Source: Rhodoplanes sp046000175
GTDB taxonomy: Bacteria > Pseudomonadota > Alphaproteobacteria > Rhizobiales > Xanthobacteraceae
Length of the DNA: 64,000 bases
Direction: 5' to 3'
NCBI RefSeq assembly: GCF_046000175.1
Contig: NZ_JBEOMB010000009.1
Location: 1 to 64,000 of the forward strand
Each line of letters begins with the position of its first letter. Position 1 is the stretch's first letter. Shown here piece after piece: positions 1-7,800 of the stretch. A program made the translations under genes and the position numbers. The notes below the pieces were generated by a model. That model was not told the origin of the DNA and ran no database searches. It saw only the letters and a program-made list of their open reading frames with translations.

Positions 1-82
1 GCCCGGCCCGCCGCCGGCCGAGGCGTCCGGCACGCACGCGAGCAGCGGCACGGCCGGGACGACCGTCGCGGCCGCGGCCTGA
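1..82 (+). CDS. C-terminal tail of an unidentified protein (partial)
   Basis: The first 82 bases can be read without a stop in the frame ending at TGA 80-82. The peptide is Pro/Ala/Gly/Ser/Thr-rich (ending TAGTTVAAAA), as often seen in disordered tails of GC-rich alphaproteobacterial proteins. No domain is visible and the gene begins outside the window. It would converge on rpsI, whose terminator lies 40 bases further on. In such GC-rich DNA a short open frame is weak evidence, so the call is tentative. Confidence 0.3.
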   Translation, partial: PGPPPAEASGTHASSGTAGTTVAAAA

Positions 83-123
83 CCCTCGCGCGTCGGCGCG
101 ACCGTCGGCGATGGTGCGAACGC

Positions 124-151
124 AAAAAGGGGGGCCGCAGAGCCCCCCTTT
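124..151 (-). terminator. Intrinsic terminator after rplM-rpsI
   Basis: A 7-bp perfect stem (GGGGGGC at 129-135, GCCCCCC at 142-148) encloses a 6-nt loop. On the minus strand it is followed by a run of five T (A124-A128 on plus). It lies 26 bases past the rpsI stop codon, a classical Rho-independent arrangement. Confidence 0.85.
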
Positions 152-176
152 CGCGTTCCGCAAACGAGCGAAGAAA

Positions 177-656
177 TCAGCGCTTCGAGAACTGGAACGA
201 CCGGCGGGCCTTGGCGCGGCCGTACTTCTTGCGCTCGACGACGCGCGAGTCGCGGGTCAGGAAGCCGCCGCGCTTGAGCACGCCGCGCAGATCCGGCTCG
301 TAATGAGTCAGCGCCTTGGAGATGCCGTGGCGCACCGCGCCCGCCTGGCCGGACAGGCCGCCGCCCGACACCGTGCAGGTGATGTCGTACTGGCCGTTGC
401 GGTTCGACGAGACGAGCGGCTGCTGGATCATCATGCGCAGCACCGGACGGGCGAAGTAGACCTCGACGTCGCGGCCGTTGATGACGATCTTGCCGGTGCC
501 CGGCTTCACCCAGACGCGGGCGACCGCGTCCTTGCGCTTGCCGGTCGCGTAGGCGCGGCCTTGCTTGTCGAGCTTCTGCTCGTACTTGGGAGCCTCGACG
601 ACGCCGGCCGTCTTCAGGGCCGAGAGATCTTCGAGAGATTGAATGGTCTCGGCCAT
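177..656 (-). CDS. rpsI: 30S ribosomal protein S9
   Basis: Small-subunit ribosomal protein S9 (uS9), whose basic C-terminal tail reaches the P-site tRNA. The 159-residue product shows the family signatures GKRKDAVARVWVKPG, the Gly-rich GGGLSGQAGAVRHGISKAL segment and the basic end KKYGRAKARRSFQFSKR. The chosen ATG (656-654) gives an N-terminal extension of about 30 residues beginning MAETIQSLEDL, common in alphaproteobacterial S9. The gene starts 2 bases after the rplM stop, so the two are co-transcribed and probably translationally coupled, and a strong terminator follows. Confidence 0.97.
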   Translation of the reverse strand: MAETIQSLEDLSALKTAGVVEAPKYEQKLDKQGRAYATGKRKDAVARVWVKPGTGKIVINGRDVEVYFARPVLRMMIQQPLVSSNRNGQYDITCTVSGGGLSGQAGAVRHGISKALTHYEPDLRGVLKRGGFLTRDSRVVERKKYGRAKARRSFQFSKR

Positions 657-658
657 GA

Positions 659-1123
659 TCACGCGCTCCTGGCGTTCTTGCGGTTCAGCGCCGCGACGTC
701 GAGCGTCTCCGGCGTCTGGGCCTCGTGCGGATGGGAGGGGCCGCTGTAGACGCGCAGGTTGCCGAGCTGACGGCGGCCGAGCGGCCCGCGCGGCAGCATG
801 CGCTGCACGGCCTTCTCGACGATGCGCTCGGGGAACCGGCCCTCGAGGATCGACTTGGCCGAGCGCTCCTTGATGCCGCCGATGAAGCCGGTGTGGTGGT
901 AGTACACCTTCTGCTGCACCTTGCGGCCCGTGAACACGACCTTGTCGGCGTTGACGATGATGACGTTGTCGCCGCAGTCGACATGGGGCGTGAAGGTCGG
1001 CTTGTGCTTGCCGCGCAGCCGCATCGCCACGATCGCCGCGAGCCGGCCCACGACGAGGCCGGAGGCGTCGATCATCACCCACTTCTTGTCGACCTCGGCA
1101 GGCTTGGCCGAATAGCTCTTCAT
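659..1123 (-). CDS. rplM: 50S ribosomal protein L13
   Basis: Large-subunit protein L13 (uL13), an early 23S rRNA assembly protein. The 154-residue length is normal for the family. Visible signatures include WVMIDASGLVVGRLA near the N-terminus, GDNVIIVNADKVVFTGRK, YYHHTGFIGG, and the C-terminal RVYSGPSHPHEAQ. The ATG at 1123 excludes a longer open frame upstream that has no conservation and would run into the predicted promoter. First gene of the rplM-rpsI unit. A PaaI-type thioesterase on the same strand lies upstream, an order often seen in Hyphomicrobiales. Confidence 0.97.
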   Translation of the reverse strand: MKSYSAKPAEVDKKWVMIDASGLVVGRLAAIVAMRLRGKHKPTFTPHVDCGDNVIIVNADKVVFTGRKVQQKVYYHHTGFIGGIKERSAKSILEGRFPERIVEKAVQRMLPRGPLGRRQLGNLRVYSGPSHPHEAQTPETLDVAALNRKNARSA

Positions 1124-1235
1124 GGCGTCCTGATCCGATGGTTTTGATTTCGTCGGAGGCGCGCCCGGGCCGAACCACAGCCCCCGTCCCGGACACGCCG
1201 TCGGCGGGCGCCGGGAGGCCTCCACCGTGGCGGCG

Positions 1236-1264
1236 TGTGTACCGTCCGGAGCCGTTCGCGTCAA
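1236..1264 (-). promoter_or_regulatory. Predicted sigma-70-type promoter of rplM-rpsI
   Basis: On the minus strand TTGACG (1264-1259) and TACACA (1241-1236) are separated by exactly 17 bases. The -35 matches consensus at 5 of 6 positions and the -10 at 3 of 6. Transcription would start near 1229, giving a leader of roughly 105 bases, a usual length for autoregulated ribosomal protein operons. A more AT-rich patch (1265-1325) lies immediately upstream. Confidence 0.5.
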
Positions 1265-1325
1265 TCCGAACATGCGAGAAATTACGCTTTTAAATCAGTC
1301 ATTTGAAAATATGGTAATTTGGTAC

Positions 1326-1808
1326 CTAGAGCGAATGCCTTGCCGGAATGGAGTAGGTCGCGGTCACATGCGCCACCGGATCGGGGTGCCCCTCCGACAG
1401 GATCGCCACCTCGCCGACCGCCAGCCGCTTGCCGAGCTTCATCAGCGCGGCCTGCGCGACAAGGTCGCGCTGCGCCGGGCGGCGCAGGAAGTTGATGTTG
1501 AAGCTGGTCGTCACCGCGAGCGGCACCGGGCCGATCGAGGCGAGCACCGCGACATAGAGGGCGACGTCGGCCAGCGCCATCATGGTCGGCCCGGAGATGG
1601 TGCCGCCCGGCCGCAGCATCTCGGGCCGGAAGGCCTGGCGGACGCGGGCGCCGTGATACCATGCCGCCTCGATCCGGACGCCGGTTCCGGCGTTGAACAT
1701 CTGCGGGTACTCGTGCGCCAGAAACGCCTCGAGCTCGGCGACCGCCATCACGGCGGGATGCTCGGGCGAGGACGAGACGGGCGGCGGGGGCGGCGTGCGG
1801 TCGGACAT
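1326..1808 (-). CDS. PaaI-family (hotdog-fold) thioesterase
   Basis: A 160-residue hotdog-fold acyl-CoA thioesterase-like protein. After a Pro-rich N-terminus the core reads LRPGGTISGPTMMALADVA (hotdog helix and catalytic region), then SFNINFLRRP and LVAQAALMKLGKRLAVGEVAI, the order seen in PaaI/YdiI-type enzymes. Substrate cannot be told; the family hydrolyses CoA thioesters of aromatic or medium-chain acids. The ATG at 1808 is preferred because longer frames carry only low-complexity sequence. It is divergent from an enoyl-CoA hydratase-like gene at 1980, suggesting a shared acyl-CoA theme, and lies upstream of rplM on the same strand. Confidence 0.88.
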   Translation of the reverse strand: MSDRTPPPPPVSSSPEHPAVMAVAELEAFLAHEYPQMFNAGTGVRIEAAWYHGARVRQAFRPEMLRPGGTISGPTMMALADVALYVAVLASIGPVPLAVTTSFNINFLRRPAQRDLVAQAALMKLGKRLAVGEVAILSEGHPDPVAHVTATYSIPARHSL

Positions 1809-1979
1809 GCGGGGGCTGGTCCTGGCTGCGGGGAAAAGCTCCGTCGCCGAAGCGTCGAAGCCGGGCCGGATCATCGTCGCGGCCGGCGGTCCGGAGCAAG
1901 CGTTCGCGAAGTTGCGGCCGAAGCTTCCGAGCCGACGCCCGGGCGTAGCGCACCCGCGCCCCCGTCGAGGAGACCATCG

Positions 1980-2801
1980 ATGACCACCGAGACGCTCACC
2001 CCTGCCTCGATCGCCACGCCGCCGCTCCGCCGCACGGACGCCGACGGCGTCGCACTGCTGGTGCTCGACCGGCCCGCCGCGCGAAATGCACTCTCCGACG
2101 CCATGCTGGCGGCACTCTTCGGCGCCCTCTCTGCGATCGCGCAGGACCGCGGCGTGCGCGCCGTGGTGCTGGCCGCCGAGGGGCCGGCGTTCTGCGCCGG
2201 GCACGACCTCAAGGAGATGACGGCACACCGGGCCGACCCGGATCGCGGCCGCGCCTATTTCGCCGACCTCCTGGGCCGCTGCGCCGCCGTCATGCAGGCG
2301 ATCGTCGCCCTGCCCCAACCCGTGATCGCCGCGGTCAACGGCATCGCGACCGCCGCCGGCTGCCAGCTCGTCGCGAACTGCGACCTCGCGATCGCCGCCG
2401 ATGACGCCCGCTTCGGCACGCCCGGGGTGAGCATCGGCCTGTTCTGCTCGACCCCGATGGTGGCGCTGTCGCGCGCCGTGGCGGGGAAGCACGCCATGGA
2501 GATGCTCCTGACCGGCGACCTGATCGGCGCCGAGGACGCGGTGCGCTTCGGCCTCGTCAACCGGCTGGTGCCGGCCGGGCACGAGCGCGCCGAGGCGCTG
2601 GCGCTGGCGGGCCGCATCGCGGCGAAGTCGGCCGTGGCGATCCGCTTCGGCAAGGCGGCCTTCTACAAGCAGCGCGAGCTGCCGCTCGCCGAGGCCTACC
2701 ACTTTGCTGCCGAAGTCATGACCGAGAACATGCTGGCGCGCGACGCCGAGGAAGGCATCGGCGCGTTCGTGGCGAAGCGCCCGCCGGTCTGGGAGCGCTG
2801 A
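1980..2801 (+). CDS. Enoyl-CoA hydratase/isomerase family protein, ECHDC3-like
   Basis: Crotonase-fold protein of 273 residues. The first oxyanion-hole segment GPAFCAGHDLKEM is intact. The region that normally holds the catalytic glutamates instead reads TPGVSIGLFCSTPMVAL, matching the ECHDC3 subgroup, which lacks the usual Glu of true hydratases. A conventional 2-enoyl-CoA hydratase activity is therefore doubtful; a role in acyl-CoA or lipid metabolism is likely but unspecific. The ATG at 1980 follows a good ribosome-binding site (GAGGAG, about 7 bases away). A longer open frame from 1227 overlaps the divergent thioesterase and is rejected. Confidence 0.9.
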   Translation: MTTETLTPASIATPPLRRTDADGVALLVLDRPAARNALSDAMLAALFGALSAIAQDRGVRAVVLAAEGPAFCAGHDLKEMTAHRADPDRGRAYFADLLGRCAAVMQAIVALPQPVIAAVNGIATAAGCQLVANCDLAIAADDARFGTPGVSIGLFCSTPMVALSRAVAGKHAMEMLLTGDLIGAEDAVRFGLVNRLVPAGHERAEALALAGRIAAKSAVAIRFGKAAFYKQRELPLAEAYHFAAEVMTENMLARDAEEGIGAFVAKRPPVWER

Positions 2802-2824
2802 GACCCGCAAGTGACGGAGGTTCG

Positions 2825-3127
2825 ATGACTGCAACGGCCCGTGCCGCCTTCGCCCGCCCTGCTTTCTCGCCGGTCGGGATCGCGCGTAAATGCGTCGCCC
2901 ACCTCGACGGGCCGGCGCTGCGTCGCATGCTGCTCGCCGGCGCCGCCTGGGGCCTCACGGTGTCGCTCGGGCTGACCGCGGCGCGCGCCTGGCGCTGCGG
3001 CGAGCTGTGCCTCGATGCGGCGGCCGTCGACGCCCTGGTGACGGCGGCGATCGGCGTCGTCACGATCGGTCCGCTGGCGCTGCTCCGCCGGCCAGCGGAC
3101 ACCGCCGCGCGCCCATCCGAACCATGA
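2825..3127 (+). CDS. Small predicted membrane protein, unknown function
   Basis: A 100-residue product that I do not recognise. Two hydrophobic stretches are visible: LLAGAAWGLTVSLGLTAA (about residues 38-55) and LVTAAIGVVTIGPLALL (about 71-87), with Arg-rich flanks, so it is probably a two-pass inner-membrane protein. Two Cys (RCGELC) sit in the connecting loop and could form a disulfide if periplasmic. A GGAGG-type site 5 bases before the ATG and the 23-base gap after the crotonase gene suggest co-transcription. Confidence 0.65.
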   Translation: MTATARAAFARPAFSPVGIARKCVAHLDGPALRRMLLAGAAWGLTVSLGLTAARAWRCGELCLDAAAVDALVTAAIGVVTIGPLALLRRPADTAARPSEP

Positions 3128-3263
3128 GCCGATTCGCCGACACTCACCACCGGGGAACCTCTGCCCCGTTCGATCCATTTCAGACCGAAGGCTTTTTCTC
3201 CCCGACCGCTCTCCGAACGTCACCTCGCTGAAAAGTCACCTCCCTGAAAGGAGACGACGACCC

Positions 3264-3530
3264 ATGCGGATTGCTCTCGTCCCGGCCGCCGCCGGCCTCG
3301 CCATCCTGCTCGCGCTCGGTGCCGCGCCCACCCCCGCCCTCGCCCAGTCGAGCCAGGACCAGATGGCCTGCCAGTTCGACGCCCAGACCTACTGCCAGGA
3401 GGCGATCCCGGACCACGGCAAGGTCTATCGCTGCCTGAAGCGCAACGCCCGCAAGATCAGCCCGGCCTGCCGGGCGGCGATCAGCAAGGGCAAGGCCCCC
3501 CGCCGCAACCGTCCCGGCACGGCCTACTGA
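3264..3530 (+). CDS. Small secreted cysteine-containing protein
   Basis: An 88-residue exported protein. The N-terminus (MRIALVPAAAGLAILLALG, cleavage expected after ALA near residue 27) is a clear signal peptide. The mature part holds four Cys in the pattern C-x8-C-x13-C-x11-C (ACQFDAQTYC, YRCLKR, PACRAA), resembling small Cys-rich periplasmic proteins common in Hyphomicrobiales, and ends with a basic tail GKAPRRNRPG. A strong AAGGAG site precedes the ATG by about 9 bases. Function unknown. Confidence 0.75.
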   Translation: MRIALVPAAAGLAILLALGAAPTPALAQSSQDQMACQFDAQTYCQEAIPDHGKVYRCLKRNARKISPACRAAISKGKAPRRNRPGTAY

Positions 3531-3586
3531 ATAGGCCGCGCCTTTCAGAATCCGGCGGGACGGACTAACACCGGCCGCGCTTTCTG

Positions 3587-3673
3587 CGTCATGCCCGGCG
3601 TCGTGCCGGGCATCCACGACTTTTAGCCGGTGCGAACCTGGCGTGGATGGCCGGGACGAGCCCGGCCATGACG
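3587..3673. repeat. Intergenic palindromic repeat, family A copy 1
   Basis: Two hairpins in tandem: ATGCCCGGC/GCCGGGCAT (3591-3612) and ATGGCCGGG/CCCGGCCAT (3647-3669), themselves bracketed by CATCCACG and CGTGGATG. The same architecture recurs at 11688-11774 and 51719-51808. It resembles REP/BIME-type elements; no ORF is visible in it. Confidence 0.8.
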
Positions 3674-3707
3674 AGGCAGAGGGTCGCCGAATCGGCCTCG
3701 CTCACGC

Positions 3708-4289
3708 ATGACCCACGACGACTATCCTGACTCCTACATCCGCGGCATCCTGACGACGTGCCGGACCATCGCCATGGTCGGCGCCTCGGCCAAGGACAAC
3801 CGGCCCAGTTACTTCGCCTTCAAGTACCTGCTCGAGCGCGGCTACCGGATGATCCCGGTGAACCCCGGCCTGGCCGGCCAGGAGATCCTCGGCCAGCGCG
3901 TGGTGGCGCGGCTCGCCGACATCGACGAGCCGGTCGACATGGTCGACCTGTTCCGCAACGCCTCCTATGCGGCGGGGACGCTCGACGAGATGCTGGCGAT
4001 GGCGCCGCGCCCCGGCGTGCTGTGGCTGCAGCTCGGCGTCCGCGACGACGCGACCGCGGCGCGCGCCGAGAGCCTCGGCCTCAAGGTGGTGATGGATCGC
4101 TGCCCAAAGATCGAGTACGGCCGCCTCTCCTCCGAGATCGGCTGGATGGGCGTCAACTCGCGCACCCTCTCCTCCAAACGCGCCCCGATGCCCCAGAAGG
4201 GCGTGCAGCGCCTGTCCCTCGGCCGGGTGACGATGGCGGGTGGCACGTCCGCAGCGCCGCCACGCGAGGACGAGCCGAAGCAGAGCTGA
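3708..4289 (+). CDS. CoA-binding protein (YccU-like)
   Basis: A 193-residue Rossmann-type CoA-binding domain protein of the succinyl-CoA-synthetase-alpha-like fold. The nucleotide loop reads IAMVGASAKDNRPS, followed by the second strand RGYRMIPVNPG and the family signature LGVRDDATAARAESLG ... VVMDRCPKIE. Proteins of this group bind CoA or acyl-CoA, but their cellular role is not settled. A Lys/Arg-rich tail after residue 150 extends beyond the roughly 140-residue core. The ATG at 3708 lies 35 bases after repeat family A. Confidence 0.9.
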   Translation: MTHDDYPDSYIRGILTTCRTIAMVGASAKDNRPSYFAFKYLLERGYRMIPVNPGLAGQEILGQRVVARLADIDEPVDMVDLFRNASYAAGTLDEMLAMAPRPGVLWLQLGVRDDATAARAESLGLKVVMDRCPKIEYGRLSSEIGWMGVNSRTLSSKRAPMPQKGVQRLSLGRVTMAGGTSAAPPREDEPKQS

Positions 4290-4541
4290 TGCGGACGTCC
4301 GGCGGCGCCTTCAACCATGTGGACGGGACCGGACGTCACGCGAACCTTATTATATTACCTCACCCAGCCACCGCATCCCGCCTCGACGTTGCTGAACTGC
4401 AACGGCCAGGAAAATAGAGCAACCTTTGGCAAAAACGAGAACGGGGGAATCGTCGGACAGATGCTCGGGCCGATCAAAATTCTCTTTTATTTCTCATAAC
4501 CTATCCGACGCTCACCCGGATGAGCCCATAATTCCTAATTT

Positions 4542-4569
4542 TTGACTAATCCCTGCTCCTCGCTAGCAT
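4542..4569 (+). promoter_or_regulatory. Predicted promoter of the autotransporter gene
   Basis: TTGACT (4542-4547) and TAGCAT (4564-4569) are separated by 16 bases, matching the sigma-70 consensus at 5 of 6 and 4 of 6 positions. They sit at the end of an unusually AT-rich stretch (about 4340-4550) in this GC-rich genome. Transcription would begin near 4576, so translation must start downstream of the first possible start codon of the frame (a TTG at 4542). Confidence 0.5.
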
Positions 4570-4847
4570 CCCGGCGCGAGGGAACCGGTCTCCGCACGCA
4601 TGCAGACGACGAGTTTGCCGGCGCCGGTCCGTGGGGGCGCCCGCGATGCAGGACCATCGCGCGCCTGTCGGAAGAATGTGGTGGCGACATGCGCGAGGGA
4701 CCTGGTTCGGCTCGGGAGCTCTCCGGCTGGCGGGTGTCGAGAGAATCTCTCGGCCGACACGCCGCGCGCGGCCGGACACGTGGCGCAGCGCCGGCAGTCG
4801 TGCCTGCTTCCGCGGATCCGGCGGATGCGACAGCAACCTCGGCAGCC

Positions 4848-7800
4848 ATGGCGATCAGCCCCGTCGGTCGTCGGTCGGGCGACAAGCGCCCGCGCCACCG
4901 TGGTCGGCCGGCGCTGCTCGGCACCAGCGCGCTCGTCGGTCTGCTGCCGGCGGCCGCCCTGTTCGGGATGCTCGCCGCGACTCCCGCGTGGGCCGACGGC
5001 GGGAAGGGCACGGCCGGCCCGGGAGGCACGGATAGCGCGACCGGCGCGGGCGGCGTGGGTGCCAGTACCAGCGCCACAGATCCCGGCGGGGGCGGCGGCG
5101 GCGCCGGTGTCACGGGCGGAGCGGGTGGAAGCGTCGGAGGTGGAGTGATCGCAGGCGGCGCCGGCGGAAGCTCGGCCGGCGCAAACGGCGGCACCGGCGG
5201 CAGCAGCAGCAGCGGCGCCGCCGGCGGCGGCGGCGGTGCTCACGGGTTCGTCGATACGGTGCTGCCGACCGTTGCGGTGCAGGGCGGCCACGGCGGCGCC
5301 GGCGGCGCCTCGGTCGGAACCGACGGCGGCGGTGGCGGCGCTGGCGGCTATGGCGCGGTGATCACCGGCGCCGGCGACCTGGGCACGCTTTCGACCAACG
5401 TCACCGCGGGCCATGGCGGGCCGGGCGGCGCCGGCGTCGATAATGGCGGCTGGGGCGGCAGTGGTGGCCTCGGCCTGCTGATCCAGGGAACCGCGACCAG
5501 CCTCACCAACACGGCCACCATCACGGGTGGCGCAGGCGGCGCCGGCGGAGACAGCGTCGACTTCGGGAACCCGCCGCCGGGCAACGGCGGCACTGGCGGC
5601 ACAGGCGGCGTCGGCCTGTCGGCGTCGGGCATCCTGCTCACCAACAGCGGCACCATCTTGGGCGGCTCCGGTGGCACCGCTGGTGTCGGCGCGGCCGGGC
5701 AGAGCGGGGCAGTCGGCGCCGGCGGGGCCGGCGTCGCCGGCGCCGACCTCACCATCGTCAACAGCGGCGGCATCTTCGGCGGAGTGTCGGGCGACGGCGT
5801 CACCCGCGCCAACGCCGTCACCTTCACGGGCGGCACCAACACCTATCAGCTCCAGGCCGGCGGGTCGACCATGGGCAATGTGGTGGTGGCCGGCGGAACC
5901 GGAACATTGCAGCTCGGCGGCACCACGAACAGCACGTTCGACGTCTCCGCCATCGGCGCGACGACGAACGGCTATCAGGGCTTCACGGCCTATCAGAAAA
6001 CCGGCAGCAGCACCTGGAGCCTGACCGGCACGACCACGGCGACGACCTCCTGGCAGATCGACCAGGGCACGCTCGCCATCTCCTCCGACACCAATCTCGG
6101 CGCGGCGGCGGGCGGGCTCGGCTTCGGCGGCGGCACGCTGCAGTTGGAGGCGGCCCTCACCAGCGCCCGCACCGTGACGCTGAATGCCGGCGGCGGCACC
6201 ATCGACACCAATGGCTTCGCCGGCACGCTGTCCGGGATCATCGACGGGACCGGTGGCCTGACCAAGACCGGCACCGGCACGCTGACATTGTCCGGCACCA
6301 ACACCTATTCGGGCGGCACGACGGTCTCGGGCGGCATCCTCAACATCTCTTCCGACGCCAATCTCGGCGCCACCACGGGCGGGCTGATCCTGGCGGGCGG
6401 AACGCTGCAACTCGCCTCGAGCCTCGATCTGGCATCGACCCGGACCGTCACGCTGGGCACGGGCGGCGGCACCATCGAGACCAACGGCGCGACGACGATC
6501 TCGCAGGGCATCGGCGAAAACACCGCCGGCGCCGCCTTGACCAAATCCGGCTTCGGGACGCTGACCCTCACCGGCGCCAGCACCTACACGGGCGGCACCA
6601 CGGTGACGCAGGGCAATCTGAACATCGGCAACGGCGGCACCTCGGGATCCATTCTCGGCGACGTCGTCCTGGGCACGGCCACGAACCTCAATTTCGGCCG
6701 GTCCAACGACTATACGTTTTCGGGCAATATCAGCGGGCAGGGCGCGGTTGGTGTAAGTGGTGCGGGAACGCTGACGCTGACCGGCAACAACAGCTACACC
6801 GGATCGACGAGTGTTACCAACGGCGGCACGCTCAACCTCGGCAGCGCCGGCGCGATCGGCACGACGGGGACCATCTTCTTCTTCGGAGGCACGCTGCAAT
6901 ACAGCGCCGCCAACCAGACCGACTACTCGTCGCGCTTCGCCACCAATGGCGGTCAACTTTACTCCGTCGACACCAACGGTCAGAACGTCACCTGGGCCAG
7001 TAATCTGACGTCGTCCTTAGGCTCGCTCACCAAGCGCGGCGCCGGCAATCTCACCCTCTCCGGCACCAACACCTACGACCAAGGCACGACGATCAGCGCC
7101 GGCACCGTCACGGTCGGCAACAATTCCGCGCTCGGCACCGGCACCGTGACGATGGCGCAGGGCACCACCCTGGCGTTCTCGGCCGGCAACAACTACACGC
7201 TCACCAACAATTTCGTCATCAACGGCGATCCGATCTTCGACACCCCGACCGGCACCACTCAGACGATCTCCGGCGTGATCTCCGACGGCGGCACGCCCGG
7301 CATCGTCGAGAAGACCGGCGCCGGCACGCTGGTGCTGTCCGGTGCCAACACCTATTCGGGCGGCACCATCATCAGCGCCGGCACACTGCGGGTGACCAAT
7401 TCGACGCCCGGCACGTCGAGCTCGGTCGGCACCGGCGCGGTGACGCTGGACGGCGGCGTTTTCCAGGCGGGCGCCGCCAATCTCGTCTTCGGCAACGCGT
7501 TCCGGCTCAACGCCACGGGTGGCCAGATCGACACCAACGGCAATGATATGACGTTGTCCGGCGCCGTCGCGAACGGCACCGGCGCCGGCGCCCTGACGAA
7601 GTCCGGCGCGGGCGTCCTGACGCTCACCGGGGCGCTGTCCTACACCGGGCTCACCACGATCACGGGCGGCAGCCTGGTGCTGGGCGACGCGGCCAACGCC
7701 GTCACCCTGCCCGGCAATGCGACGCTGAACGGCGGCAATCTCGCCGTCGCCAACGGCTCGCTCGGGACGGGCACGATCACGTCGACAGCGGGCGATTCCA

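Noticed and set aside
4542..4847. N-terminal 102 codons of the autotransporter frame
   Set aside because: They start at a TTG inside a predicted -35 hexamer and add a non-hydrophobic Arg/Glu-rich segment before the signal peptide.
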